DNA of 64,000 bases, taken from Delphinapterus leucas. Taxonomy: Eukaryota > Chordata > Mammalia > Artiodactyla > Monodontidae. This document shows, one piece after another, positions 11,288-23,727 of the stretch; the first letter of the stretch is position 1; every line of letters starts with the position of its first letter. A program made the position numbers and the translations under genes. The notes under the pieces are model-generated. The model saw nothing but the letters and a program-made list of their open reading frames with translations. It was not told the DNA's origin and searched no databases. The stretch covers positions 11,002,495 to 11,066,494 of the forward strand of contig NW_022098001.1 of assembly GCF_002288925.2 (NCBI RefSeq), written 5' to 3'.

Positions 11288-11740
11288 GAATAATGCCATT
11301 TGCAGCAACATGGCTGGACCTAGAGAGTATCTATGAAGTGAAGTCAGTCAGACAAAGACAAATATGATACAATATCACTTATATGTGGAAACTGATAAAA
11401 TGACACAAAATACTATTTACAAAGCAGAAACAGACTCACAGACACAGAAAACAAACTTATGGTTACCAAAGGGGAAAAGGAGGGGGACGGAGTTTGGGAT
11501 TAACATATACACACTGCTATATATAAAATAGATAAACAACAAGGACCTACTGTATAGCACAGGGAACTATACTCAATATCTTATAACAACCTATAATGGA
11601 AAAGAATCTGAAAAAGAATATATATATATATATATATATATATTCTTTTCAGTTATATGTATAACTGAATCACTCTGCAGTACACCTGAAACTAACACAA
11701 CATTGGAAATCAACTATACTTCAATAAAAAGGAATTAAAT
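11288..11740 (+). mobile_element. L1 3' fragment, older artiodactyl-type subfamily
   Basis: It reads from gccatttgcagcaacatggc to cttcaataaaaaggaatt. Its 3' UTR has the version with 'aaggacctactgtatagcac', also seen at 21712-22793, in contrast to the 'gatagctagtgggaagcagc' version of the younger L1 copies. It holds the TA palindrome at 11612-11649. Confidence 0.8.
11612..11649. repeat. Perfect 38-bp palindrome with TA core
   Basis: AAAAGAATA, then ten TA units, then TATTCTTTT, which together are their own reverse complement. It is probably microsatellite expansion within the L1 3' UTR. Confidence 0.9.
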
Positions 11741-12999
11741 AGTGCAAATGCCCAGGGACCTGAGAGTGGCTGGGATTCACATGCCACGGCTGACCGACAA
11801 GGCCCTAATCAAGTTATTCCTCTGAGCATTAGTGTCCCCCAAATGAAAAGTGGGGCTGGGAGAAGCAGTGGGTTTAACTATCACTGTATAAAGACTGAAG
11901 TCCCCCCCAGCTGGCATGATTTTGATTCAACCCATGACTAGTTCTGTAGTCTGTGGAAAGTATTTTTATAAGGAAACCTTCTAGGACAAGTAAGATTTGT
12001 CTCAGAGTGGCTTTTGTAGCGTCTTCTCTTAGTCACTAGGTAAAATGTTCTGATTCCGAAGGCTTTATGACGGTGATGGTATGTGAGTGCCGATACTGAA
12101 ATACAATGACTTCGGTGGTCTATTTCATGAAACATGTATGTTACCAAGTAAAAATTCCCCATTTGCCATTGTCCAATAGAGAATCTTAACTATTTGGTTC
12201 AGGAGTCTCTATGTGCCAATGAAATAATGTGTGCACGTGCATTTGGAGACAAGGGGAGTTCTGTTTGCAGTGAACTTCACAAACACTTGGAAGTCAGAAA
12301 CGCTTTTAAAAAATTCAAAGTTATCTTCTCACAAGCACAATGGCAGGTGTCTCAATGTTTTTGTAAGTAGAGTCCAAGGAATTTTGTCTGGCTTTTCTTC
12401 CTCTTGTCCTAAAGGACAAGACTATAACAATGTTTTCACATAATAAAGATGAATATTTCAAAGGATTTCTCTTCAAGGGCAAAGCCTACAGCAATATCAA
12501 CTTCTTTGTTCCTAATTAAAATGTGCATTCTTCATTACGCAGCAAGGAAGCCTGGAGCTACCTTGCCATGCTGTCCCTAGGGACCACGCCCAGGACCCTC
12601 CCACACTAAGACTTCATAATGTGAAGTTCCAACAGGGACTTTGTTTATGCAAAATTCTCTTTTTTTTTTTCTTCTGAAAACATAGCAAAGTGCCAGGGCC
12701 TTTGAGTATTTCTAAAGCTTACGGTTAACAAAATGCACACATATCTCACAAAGGCATACTGTTAAATAGCATTTAAAATTTTATCCTTACTAGTTCCTTA
12801 AATGCTTTCCAGATTTATGCAGTTAAAGAATCAACCAGTCGTTGCTTAATAATAACCTAAAAATGTAAGATTTTGCCAGTTTTAGTTAATTTTTTGACCA
12901 CGACATCACTTTTGTTAACTGAAATGAAAATGCTGAAAGGCTTGAGAACTCATTTTAAGTCTTTCATGTTGTCAAAGAGAAACACACAATAAGCTTTCA
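11741..12999. other. Mostly unique non-coding sequence
   Basis: A faint MIR-like stretch lies near 11790-11870 (aagttattcctctgagc ... aaatgaaaagtgggg). Otherwise I see no repeat, ORF of note or RNA gene. A diverged segment at 12886-12960 recurs at 13817-13890 (see findings). Confidence 0.5.
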
Positions 13000-13008
13000 G
13001 GCATTTTA

Positions 13009-13371
13009 TTTTATTATTTATTTATTTACTTATAAATTTATTTAGTGGCTGTGTTGAGTCTTCATTGCTGCGTGCGGGCTTTCTCTAGTTGCGGTGACCG
13101 GGGTCTACTCCTTGTTGCGGTGTACAGGCTTCTCACTGCGGTGGCTTCTCTTGTTGCAGAGCACAGGCTCTAGGCGCACGGACTTCAGTAGTTGTGGCAC
13201 GCGGACTCAGTAGTTGTGGCACGCAGGCTCTAGAGCGCAGGCTCAGTAGTTGTGGCGCATGGGCTTAGTTGCTCCGCAGCATGTGGGATCTTCCCGGACC
13301 AGGGCTCAAACCCCTGTCCCCTGCATTGGCAGGCGGATTCTTAACCACTGCGCCACCAGGGAAGTCCCCAG
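13009..13371 (-). mobile_element. Cetacean SINE, long form, reverse
   Basis: Ends at the right with cgccaccagggaagtcccca (SINE head on the minus strand) and starts at the left with the ttattattta tail. The 9-bp duplication ggcatttta is at 13000-13008 and 13372-13380. Confidence 0.92.
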
Positions 13372-13380
13372 GGCATTTTA

Positions 13381-15900
13381 AACTTTCTTTCTTTCTCAAT
13401 TTTTTATTGTTCCAATAAGATAACACAGGTAAAAGTCCTAGTACATATCTAGGAATTCAGTAAAAATTATTCCTCCATTAATAAAATGCCCCTTATCTAG
13501 CTGATAACACTTTGGTTTAAACATCAAATGCCAATAAGACATTGCCCAAATGCAAAAGTCAGGTCAATAGGCTAGAAAAAAACACAGAAGTACAGGTCTA
13601 GAGCTGGCCCAGCTTAAGCTGTGCTTAAGTTTATGTTCTTCAACATGCTGTTTGAGCTCGAAGACCATGCATCAATTCCAGAGAATGGCATTCTTACTTT
13701 CAAGAACCTCAGTGCCAAGATTTATTGGGAAGTTGGGAATTTGTTTCTAAACTGAGAGGCCTCAACCATAACATAACCAACGTTGAGGAATAGGATTTAT
13801 AATCCTCTAGAGAGCCTTAATTATTTGGCCACTACATCATTTTCATTAACTGGAATGAAAACTCTGGCTGGTTTTGAGAACTCAGTGCTAATCATGCAGA
13901 GTATACTGACATCTGGTGGCACTGATTAAGCAAATACTTATGAATTAATAAGTGTTGTAATTAAAATTATTGACTGAATTCTTTTTAAATATTCAGCATT
14001 CCTTTGGAGCTTTCCTAAACTCTATTTAAAAAGGCTTTGCTGTTCCCCGATAATATTTATCAACTGGCTTAGTCCATTCACTTAAGACACTCAGTAAAAC
14101 ATTATGTTTTAACTCAAGGTGAATTAAACGTAAATTAATAATGATAGGTGTGAACTGTTGACTAATTTAGGACTCCAATTTCAACAGTAAGAGCTAAACA
14201 GTAATCAATTTTTATGGGTTTTTTTTTGGTTTCAAGGAATGCTTTAACATGGAATGTGATTATTCTAGTTTCCTGCTTAGAAGCCAAGAGTGGAGAGCTG
14301 CCCACAGTAAAAATAGGGTGTGGTGTGTACAATTTTATGCTACTAAATCATTTGACCTTTGAAAACTACATCTAATCAAATCTAGGAGAGAATTACCACT
14401 GTCTCCTTATTAGCATGACTCTCTCCAGAGTTGTCCATCAAGGGAAGTTAAACAATAGTTTCCACCCGAATTTTCAGAGTAAAAAATGAAGACAGATTTT
14501 GACTTGTCCAGAGTCAGTGTCAAATCCATGAATAGAATCCGGGAGTTACTAAATCTTGGTTCTTGCCACCTTTTGATGTGTGTTTCCATTTAAGATGAGT
14601 GACAAGTAGTCAGTTGTCATGGTTTTTAAAAGATCTCTGTAAGGTCTGGATTTTGCATCAGAGTCTGGACTAAAATCATGTTTAAATTTTGTTTCCTCTC
14701 ATCTTTTCCTGGTTTTGATTATTTTTTAAGAGTAGTTGATGGTCTCATGACACGAGCCTTCTATTTTGTGTTTTGTGTCTTATGTTTTGAATTTTATGTG
14801 AAATTGTGGGTTTGATCTTTGACCTCTGTTTACTATAATACTGATTTGCCACTAATTTGATAGCAAGCCATAGGGATCTAGTGTAAACATGCTGCTCACT
14901 TTACACAGCTCTGTTTTACTCTTAAGTGAAGAAATATGTGTGTAGAATATAATTGAGAGGCTCTTGCAGAAGTAATAAAAACCACATAAATTTTCAACTT
15001 CCCAGGTAGCACTCAGATTAATCACCTTCTGTGGCAGGAAGATCTAGTAAATCAAGAGGAAGTCATCAATGTAAAGAGCTATAACCTCGAATTTAGTTGT
15101 AACTTGGTCAATGTACTCCTCCAGAAATAGGGGGAATGTTATAGACCGCACAGTTCTCCTGACCTGGCCGAGGCTCTGAACTCAGAGAATGCTGATCACA
15201 GGTGTGGTCAGCGCAGGAGGTGAGATTAGCCCTGAATCGTTTCATGCACTAATCACGAGGTTGGGGGTGGGGGGCGGGATCAGTGTAACTGGGCAGGAAA
15301 CGCGCAACATGGGGGGGAAGAACTGCCCATGATTGAGAGTGGCAGGAAGTGGGCATCGTGAAGGCTTGGCCAAGCCTGCTCTGGAGCAAGCACCAAACCT
15401 GTGAGGTGTCACACCATGAATTGTATGTCCCACTTCTCAGATTCTCCAAAGGGACTATGTTTAGTTCTTAATCCCACAACCAAAGAGAGATGAGAAGACC
15501 TTGTCAAAACTCCAAAGAAGGTTTGCCTTGTTACAGCTGTGCCTCTGGTTTCTGGCCAGGAAAGCACAGAGCTGCACTAACCTCAGGAAGGTGGGGAAAT
15601 GGCAAAGCCATCCTTTTGGGGGGAAAACAGTTCCTGTTTCTTCCTGTTATGCCAACTGTCTATGAGTTGCTGGCCTGAAGTGAAAGTTGTGAAAGAATTG
15701 TCTTATCAGTGTATATTCCAAGTCTTAGTTTCCTGTGGGCTGGTTTCTGTTATGCCCAGTTTAGGATCACTCAGCCCTTATGACTCCAGGCCTCAGCTAA
15801 ACATGGAGCGTTAGTGGCTGTCCTTGGAATACTTTGATTCATTAGAAAAGAATTTGCTGTTAAAAAGACAACCTGGTCTCCGTTTTTCAGTTTCATCTCA
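13381..15900. other. Long repeat-poor non-coding stretch
   Basis: No recognisable transposon over about 2.5 kb, an unusually clean stretch for this window. The small ORFs at 15242-15449 (minus) and 15490-15814 (plus) show no motif. It could hold conserved regulatory DNA, but sequence alone does not show that. Confidence 0.45.
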
Positions 15901-15929
15901 TTTCTCTTAATCATATTCAGAGACAGCAT

Positions 15930-16740
15930 GAGAATGAAATCATTCGTTTGTCCAACAAATATTTATTGGGCCCCCGCCTTCTTAATGCACTACAGAAGGC
16001 ATTGTGGAGGAGAAAAGAAATATATGCTAGTTAGATGCTCCCTCAAAGAGCATACAGTTCCATTGGAGACGTGGGGCATACACATGGGCAAAGTCGAGGA
16101 GAAATTCAAGAGTCTCAGTGCACAAGACAAACACCCAACAAGGTAGAGGTGCCACAAAGCATGGTAGGATTCTGAGGAAAAGGAAATGGTGTCAGCAAAA
16201 AGTGTGTGAGCTCAGAGGAGGAGAAAGAGAGCACGGAATACCGGAGCTCAGGAAACGTTTGCTAGCAGGCAGAAAGTGAACTGGAACTCAAAAGGTGCCC
16301 TTGCACACGGAGAAGGGGGAGGCATTCTGTGGTGCAGCAAAGAACCAGGTAGGCATGTTTGGGGAACAAGTCTAACCTAGAAGAAAAGATTCATGAACGT
16401 GTCTCGTGTTGCAGGAGACATGAGTTCCAGCCCTGACTCAGCCCCTTATGGCTGTGTGGCCTTTAGCCGGTCTGTTAAACCAGCTATACCTGCTTTATAC
16501 CTTATTTATCTGTAAAATGGGAAGGCAAACATCCCCTCTGACTTGGATGAGGGTACTGTAAAGATCAAATGAAGTAATAGGCATGAAAATGTTTTGCGAT
16601 ACCACATAAGGGACAGATTAGAGAACGCCTGAAATGCCAGCTGGGATTTGTCTTTAATCCTTTAAGTAATAAGAAGTCATTGAAGATCTCTGAGGAAGGG
16701 AGTGAATGACATGATGAACAAGGTGTAAGGAACCTAATTC
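15930..16740 (+). repeat. Ancient mammal-wide repeat with nested MIR
   Basis: 15945-16380 reads like the old dispersed repeat also seen at 1500-2480 (ccaacaaatatttattgggc ... gagcatacagttccattgg). A MIR copy (about 16405-16600) interrupts it, and the same family appears to resume at 16640-16720 (taataagaagtcattgaaga). Confidence 0.5.
16405..16600 (+). repeat. MIR SINE
   Basis: Phrases in MIR order: gagttccagccctgactcag, ggctgtgtggcctttagcc, ttatctgtaaaatgggaag and gtaaagatcaaatgaagtaa. Nested in an older repeat. Confidence 0.75.
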
Positions 16741-17547
16741 CCTTCTCCAACTCCCTCCTACAGCCCAGCAATCTGTCTCTCTTCTCTGCTGACAATTTTC
16801 TGTGATGTCAATTCAACATCTCCTACAGGCGCTGGGAGGAAAATCCATCCCAGCTCTTGGGAAGGGCTGTGTGTGCCTTGAAACAATCATGCTATGTAAA
16901 TCAAAAGCCTTGCTGCATCTCAGTCCTCCCATTCACTTGAGCATATCTATTGTTTTTGGAACTTCATCCAATTTATTCACATTTCAAGATGCTTCATACT
17001 GTGTACAGAGCATTCTTGTACTGTATCACCAGAAAGCATCTTTGTTTTATGATGGTTGTCTTTTGGCTAGGCAGCCCTAAAGAGCATTAGCCCTTTTCCC
17101 CATTTCACTGCCTTGCTGAATCCAAACACATTTCTAAGCCCCTTGAATCTTTTAACATTATCCACCTTTTGAGATGAAAATGTTTATTTTTTCTTATATT
17201 TGAATTTTATTTGAATTGCTGCTAAAATTCATGATATTACAGAGTTTTAACTTAGCAATGAATCATTTTGCAGTAAGTTGGAAAATCATTAAATATCCAA
17301 AATCTTAATCAAATACAGCTAATTTTTAAAAATAACATATTATTCAGTTTAGTTTTTCCTTTCTTTGTTTGAAACAACTGAAAGGTTTGAAGAAAATTAA
17401 AAGGTAATATCTAAAGACATTTTTAACCCCCTGAGTGATTCTATGAATTTTAGTTCCTATTTGTCTTGGCAAAGGAATGAATGAATAGGTGAACTCAAAC
17501 AACTAGATCCGGAAAAACGTATTTCTTTTTATATCATTCATCTCGTT

Positions 17548-17745
17548 CAGGAGTTGGCGAACTTTTTCTGTAAAGGGACAGATAGTAAATATTTTCAGGT
17601 TTGTGAGCCATATGGTTTATGTCACAACTACTCTGCCATTGTATCGGGAAAGCAGCCATAGACAATACAAAAATGATGGCTATGGCTGTATTCCAATAAA
17701 ACGTTATTTACAAAAACAGTCAGTGGGTAGATTTGGCCTTTCGGC
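17548..17745 (+). mobile_element. Non-autonomous hAT (Charlie-group, MER-type) element
   Basis: It begins caggagttggcgaacttttt and carries ttctgtaaagggacagatag, agcagccatagacaatac and ccaataaaacgttatttac. The element at 38332-38555 is the same family in reverse orientation. The right terminus is eroded. Confidence 0.75.
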
Positions 17746-17763
17746 TGATCTTGTCCTCAAGCT

Positions 17764-17914
17764 CAGTTGTTCTCAAACTTTGGTGTGCATCAGAATGATC
17801 TGAGCGACTTGTGACAACAAAAGCTGTCCAGACCCCAGATTCTGATTCCATGGGTTTGGGCTGGGCCGGGGGTTCTCACCATTATTCTAAGGCACCAAAG
17901 TTAGAGAACCTCTG
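17764..17914 (+). mobile_element. MER5A-like hAT element
   Basis: Terminal inverted repeats are visible: cagttgttctcaaactttg at the left and a matching aagttagagaacctctg at the right. The interior ggtgtgcatcagaatgatct and agattctgattccatggg match MER5A as I know it. The flanking 8-bp duplication is no longer clear. Confidence 0.8.
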
Positions 17915-20473
17915 CTCTTTTCCCTTAAGAAATGCAGCTCCAATGTCCTATATTAACCACCACAATTTTAATGAGAGACTCATAAAAGGGAGGTTTATAG
18001 GAGAGAATCAAACTTGGCCCAATGAAGATTAGCATATTTTAAATTGTAAAAATAAAACAATTTTTGCATTTCTGGAAATTTTAGGGACTGATCATTTTGA
18101 TCCATAATTCTAGCTAGCATCAATTTCTATATATCATCTAAAAGGTGACATTCAAATAAATTATAGAACTATAGCTATAGCCAAATTATACTTAAGATTT
18201 AGTTCTTAAGGCATAAACTGAAGTTAAACAACCTCAAGTGATTTTAAAAGATTCATCAGCCTTCCAGCTTCTAAAATAGTTTATTACTATTACTGTTAAA
18301 ATTATCACAACCAAAAATTACTTAATAATAAGAGCTTTACAACCCATAAAATACCCCATTGTTTTAGCATAGCATCAGTCGATACTTTATAAATCTGGAT
18401 CCAGACTTTTTCCAAAAACTTGTTGAAAGCTACTCAGCAAAGCAATGAAAAGATAGAAAATATTTTTTTCCATATAGAAATTGAGAGGCGCATGGGTCCC
18501 ACCCTGTACAAAAGCATTTCTCACACAAAGAAAAGACACTCAAATTATAAACAGATGGCCAATCACATGGCAATCAATTAAAATATATCAGGTGAGATCT
18601 GGTTCCAAATTTGAATTCCATTTTTGTTGGCTAACCCCAAGAGTTTCCTTCACAGTGGGATGTACTGCTACGTGGAACTGTAGGCTCCAGCCACTCCCTG
18701 TTCTCCCTCTCTGGATGGCAAGGAGAAAGACGCTGCATAAGCAGAGAACTTGGCATCTAAGGAGGACTGCATTACTCTTGAGCCCATCTGCCAGCTGGTG
18801 GTGATGGATGGGGGAGTGAACTATAGCCCTTCTTGGCTAGTGGATGAGTTTCCATTTGGTGCTCCTTTGTTATTCAACTCAAAGCTAATAATTTTTTAAA
18901 ATTTTATGATTTTCCTTCTTTTCTCTTAACAGTATGCTGCCTGCCTGACATACTGTACAAATACAGACCAGGTTAAAAAACAATCAGAGCCTGATTCTTG
19001 AATTTGAACACTGGATTGATGAATGCATATGCACACATTGCTTCATTTCCCTGCACTTCAATTTTTGATAAATGAGAGGATAACACTTTTTAATGTATTT
19101 AATTATAAGACAGTAAACAGGTTAGTCCTGGCTGTAAGGCAGTTGGCCATTAGAACAGAGAAAATTCAATAATCTGATATTTTAAATTGTTTTTGTAAGT
19201 GATACAAAGCTGTTTTACATATGTGGTTAATGATGCAAGACGTTAATGCCCATATAATTAAGAAATGATTTTTATATTTGTATTTGGCAGATATAAACTA
19301 ACTTCTAAATGCTTAATACCATAGTAATGATCTCTGTATGTGTCCAAATCCTCTTAAACCCAGAGCACTGCCTCCCAATGAGGACACATTTAGTACTGTC
19401 TGGTTTTTATTTTGAAAAGCTGCTAACCCTCAGCTTGTCCTCAAGTGAGCACCGGTGATCTCACTGGTTTCGTTTAAAGCCAGGTGAACCACACGGATAC
19501 CGTTTCTGAAGCCTCTGGTAATGCCGAATGAAGAATTCTCAGCCACAAAGAGAGTGCCTGCCACACACCCTAACTGCTGATCTCGTTCTAGTGCATGGTC
19601 CATAAAGCCCATCGGATTCTGGAACAGATTCTAAGAGGTCAAATATGTAACTGTATTTTCCCCAAAGACAGTGGAATAAAACGCCTTTATGTTTGCTTGA
19701 TTTAATTTTCCCCCCAAAGAACAAGCATCACGGCCCAAGAATGTTGGTTTACTACCAAACTGATATTTTATCTTAAAGTCACAATACTCTTAAAACAATT
19801 TATTCCTCTGGATTGTATTCCCTCTGTGTCTCTATTCAGTTTGAAATCAACTCCTGTTTTTCTCTATTATTGTGATCCAAGAAGACGCACTTTCATATCA
19901 CATCTAATATGCATCTCCCAGACCTCTACTGTATGACTCTCACTTTTGATCTCGAGGTTCAACAATGAGTTGCTTATTTGTACCTGCAACGTGTAAAATG
20001 GAGCAATCTTTAAGTGGTTGCTGAATTTTCTACATAAAGCGCTATTAATCTCCTTAACAATAACATAAGAAGCATCCTGTTGAAAACTTTTCGGGGTACA
20101 TTTCTAAAATGGGAGTGAATAAAGTAAAATGAAGATTAACCCATTCATCCTAAAGGAAGACTTTTCATAAAAGTGTGTACTTTTTCTTTTCTTTTTCTTC
20201 TTCCGTCAAGCATCAAACTACAGTATAACAACATCTCAAATAAACAAGACTCCTAAGTTCCAAAACAAGGGAGAGGAAAGCACAAAAATTCTCTTCTGGG
20301 AGAATTTATGTCTTCCGTTCTCTCTTCTCCAGATGATGAACACGGAGTCATATATCCTCCCTTCACTATTGTATCTGCCGAAATTATATTCATCTTCTGA
20401 CACTTTATTCAAGTTCTGCACACTCAGTGATGTTCTCTGTCTTCCTCTGACCAGAAAGCTATACTCCTTCTGA
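17915..20473. other. Repeat-poor non-coding sequence
   Basis: About 2.5 kb of AT-rich DNA without a recognised repeat or gene. The 107-codon frame at 18481-18804 has no recognisable domain. Confidence 0.45.
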
Positions 20474-20486
20474 TTTGATATACTTT

Positions 20487-20813
20487 TTTTTTTAACATCT
20501 TTATTGGAGTATAGTTGCTTTACAATGCTGTGTTAGTTGCTGCTGTATAACAAAGTGAATCAGCTATACATATACATATATCTAAATATCCCTCCCTCTC
20601 GCGTCTCCCTCCCTCCCACCCTCCCTATCCCACCCCTCTAGGTCATCACAAAGCACCGAGATGATCTCCCTGTGCTATGCAGCTGCTTCCCACTAGCTAC
20701 CTATTTTACATTTGGTAGTGTATATATGACAAGGCTACTCTCTTTCGTGCCAGCTTACCCTTCCTCTTCTCCATGTCCTCAAGTCCATTATCTACATGGG
20801 TGTCTTTATTTGG
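20487..20813 (-). mobile_element. 5'-truncated L1 3' end, reverse
   Basis: Starts with a T run and aacatctttattggagtata (reverse of the L1 3' end) and runs to gtgtctttatttgg. A 13-bp duplication tttgatatacttt is at 20474-20486 and 20814-20826, so this is a complete, very short L1 insertion of the younger 3' UTR type. Confidence 0.93.
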
Positions 20814-20826
20814 TTTGATATACTTT

Positions 20827-21704
20827 GGACAATATATTGCACACAGATTACCCTGCAGCTATTCTCCAGTGGCTTCATATCTGTGTTTTGTGGCTTGCCC
20901 AAGGTCACATAACTAGTAAGCACTTGGGAGGAGATGAAAACCCATGGCTGCTGGCTCCAAATTCTGGGATCTTTCTCTCCACATCACGCATCTCCTTGAA
21001 CATTGCTCTGTGTTACTATTTGCTCAGAAAAAAGAAAGAAGCTGTCTTTTCCCCAAAGAACTGTAACTTAGTATTTCATGTGCTGTCAAAGTACTTTGTC
21101 TCTATAAGTTCCATTCTTCTAACTGGTTCTCTGCTCCTTGAATCGTCTCCTTTGGGGGCTCCTGGTCTCTCATTGTTCTTTCCAATTTCAAAATTCCCCA
21201 AAGTTTATCTTCAGTCACCTTCTATTGTGTTCTCTACATCATCGACTTCATTTATATTTATGAGTTCAACAACTGTTCCTGCGTAGATAATTTAGCTCAA
21301 GTCTCTAGGCCTGCACTCTCTCTAGTTCCACTATTATATTTTCTGGTGCCTGTTTAAAGTCTGCAACATGTTTTTTTAAAATGACCTAATCATTTTCCTG
21401 TATTAGGTCCTCTTCCTACCATACCAGGTTCTTCCAAGTGAGAATCTCAAAGTAATCTTTCTTTCTCCTGCATCCCCATTGTAATCACCAGACAAATCTT
21501 CTAGGTCTGTTCCTTCTTTTCCATTCCCAGAGGCACATCCCTAATTCATCTCTCTTCTGAACAATTGCAATAGGTAGCTAACTCTTTTTCTCACAACCTG
21601 TCTCCCTGCCCAATCGTTCCTATACATCGCTTGAAGCCAGGGAGTAAATGATGCCAAAGCACAGGAGGCAAGGCTAAGTAAGTACTTTGACCTTGAACAG
21701 AGAG
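20827..21704. other. Non-coding sequence with MIR trace
   Basis: A reverse MIR-like piece lies near 20885-20960 (cttgcccaaggtcacataac). The 153-codon frame at 20825-21286 begins inside the L1 duplication and has no recognised domain, so it is treated as chance. Confidence 0.45.
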
Positions 21705-21711
21705 AAAACTG

Positions 21712-22793
21712 GGATCTAATTAAACTTAAAAGCTTTTGCACAGCAAAGGAAACCATAAACAAAATGAAAAGACAGCCCTCAGAATGGGAGAAAATATTTG
21801 CCGACGAAGCAACTGACAAGGAATTAATCTCTAAAATATACAAACAGCTCATGCAGCTCAATATCAAAAGAACAAACAACCCGATCAAAAAAATGGGCAA
21901 AAGATCTTAATAGACATTTCTCCAAAGAAGACATACAGATGGCTAAAAAGCACATGAAAAGATGCTCAGCATCACTAATTATTAGAGAAATGTAAATCAA
22001 AACTACAATGAGGTACCACCTCACACAAGTCACAATGGTCCTCATCAAAAAATCTACAAACAGTAAGTGTGGCAGAGGGTGTGCTGAAAGGGAAACCCTC
22101 CTCCACTGTTGGTGGGAATGTAAACTGGTGCAGCCACTATAGAGAACAGTATGGAGCTCCCTTAAAAAACTAAGAATAGAGCCACCCTATGATCCAGCAA
22201 TCCCACTCCTGGGCATATATCTGGAGAAAATCATAAGTCGAAAAGATACATGCACCCCAATGTTCATTGCAGCACTATTTACAATAGCCAGGACATGGAA
22301 GCAACCTAAATGTCCATCAACAGATGAGTGGATAAAGATGTGGTACATATATACAATGGAATATTAGCCATAAAAAAGAATGAAATAATGCCATTTACAG
22401 CAACACGGATAGACCTAGAGATTGTCATACTGAGTGAAGTAAGTCAGAGAAAGACAAATATATGATATCGCTTATAGGTGGAATCTGAAAAAAACGGTAC
22501 AAGTGAACTTAGCTACAAAACAGAAATAGAGCTACAGATGTAGAAACTTACGGGAGTAAGGGGGGAGAGGGATAAATTGGAAGATTAAGATTCACATATA
22601 CACGTGACTATATATAAAATAGGTAACTAATAAGGGCCTACTGTATAGCACAGGGAACTCTACTCAATACTCTGTAATGACCTATATGGGGAAAGAATCT
22701 AAAAAAGTATATGTATAACTGATTCACTTTGCTGCACACCTGAAATGAACACAACATTATAAATCAACTATACTCCAATAAAAAATTTTTTTA
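21712..22793 (+). mobile_element. 5'-truncated L1 3' end, older subfamily
   Basis: Starts in distal ORF2 (ctaattaaacttaaaagctt) and ends ctccaataaaaaattttttt. A short duplication aaaactg at 21705-21711 and 22794-22800 is plausible. Frameshifts break the ORF2 tail. Confidence 0.8.
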
Positions 22794-22980
22794 AAAACTG
22801 ACTTTTAAAGACTGAGGTAGAATAGATCAATAGATCAGTATTTTAAAACTATTGGAAAATATAGGGAGAATGAGGGAAAGAGAGAGATTGATTGATTCTG
22901 AAGGGATATCCTGAAAGCCAAGGAGGAGAAGCAAGGAGGGACCAAATACTGAAGAGGTCAAAGAAGCTACTTCTTTACCT

Positions 22981-23076
22981 CTGGTACATTCTACTTTCTT
23001 ACCATCTACATTCTTAAATCACCAAACTCTGGTACATTCTACTTTCTTACCATCTACATTCTTATATCACCAACAA
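22981..23076 (+). repeat. 48-bp tandem duplication
   Basis: Two adjacent units (22981-23028 and 23029-23076) share ctggtacattctactttctt and the next 25 or so bases. They differ by one clear substitution (taaatc versus tatatc) before the last bases diverge. Confidence 0.9.
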
Positions 23077-23412
23077 GAAATAATTCTGTTAAAGCAAAAA
23101 CCCAAAATTAATAGCCACTTCATTTTGGTATTTACAATTAATTGCACCCATCAAAGTAATGATTCTCAAAATATTGGCAGAGTAGGAAGTCAGAGCAGTA
23201 TTAAATAGGATATAAACCTAGATCCTGGGAATGTACTAAAGTGTTCTTTTTATGAGAGTAATAGTTACTACTGTATCAGTCTTAACATAATATCTTTTAT
23301 AAGACTGTAGTGAGTATATTTAACCACCAACACTCGAGGGAAAGTGTTAGGTTTTATCAACCCCAGGTAAACATTTAAACTTTATCAGAGAAAACAAAAT
23401 CAAACAGGTATT

Positions 23413-23727
23413 GGGCTTCCCTGGTGGCGCAGTGGCTAGGAATCCTCCTGCCAATGCAGGGGACACGGGTTCGAGCCCTGGGCCGGGAAGATCCCACATG
23501 CCACAGAGCAACTAACCCCGTATGCCACAACTACTGAGCCCGTGTGCCACAACTACTGAAGCCCGCACACCTAGAGCCCGTGCTCCACAACAAGAGAAGC
23601 CACCACAATGAGAAGCCTGCGCACCACAACCAAGAGTAGCCACCGCTCGCCGCAACTAGAGAAAGCCCATGCGCAGCAACGAAGACCCAACGCAGCCAAA
23701 AATAAATAAATAAATTTATTTTTTTAA
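23413..23727 (+). mobile_element. Cetacean SINE, long form
   Basis: Head gggcttccctggtggcgcag, intact B-box-like ggttcgagccc, tail ccaaaaataaataaataaat. A 17-bp duplication (aaaatcaaacaggtatt) lies at 23396-23412 and 23728-23744, the longest in the window. Confidence 0.95.

Noticed and set aside
20825..21286. 153-codon plus-strand frame
   Set aside because: It begins inside the L1 target duplication, includes an MIR trace, and shows no domain or codon pattern of a gene.
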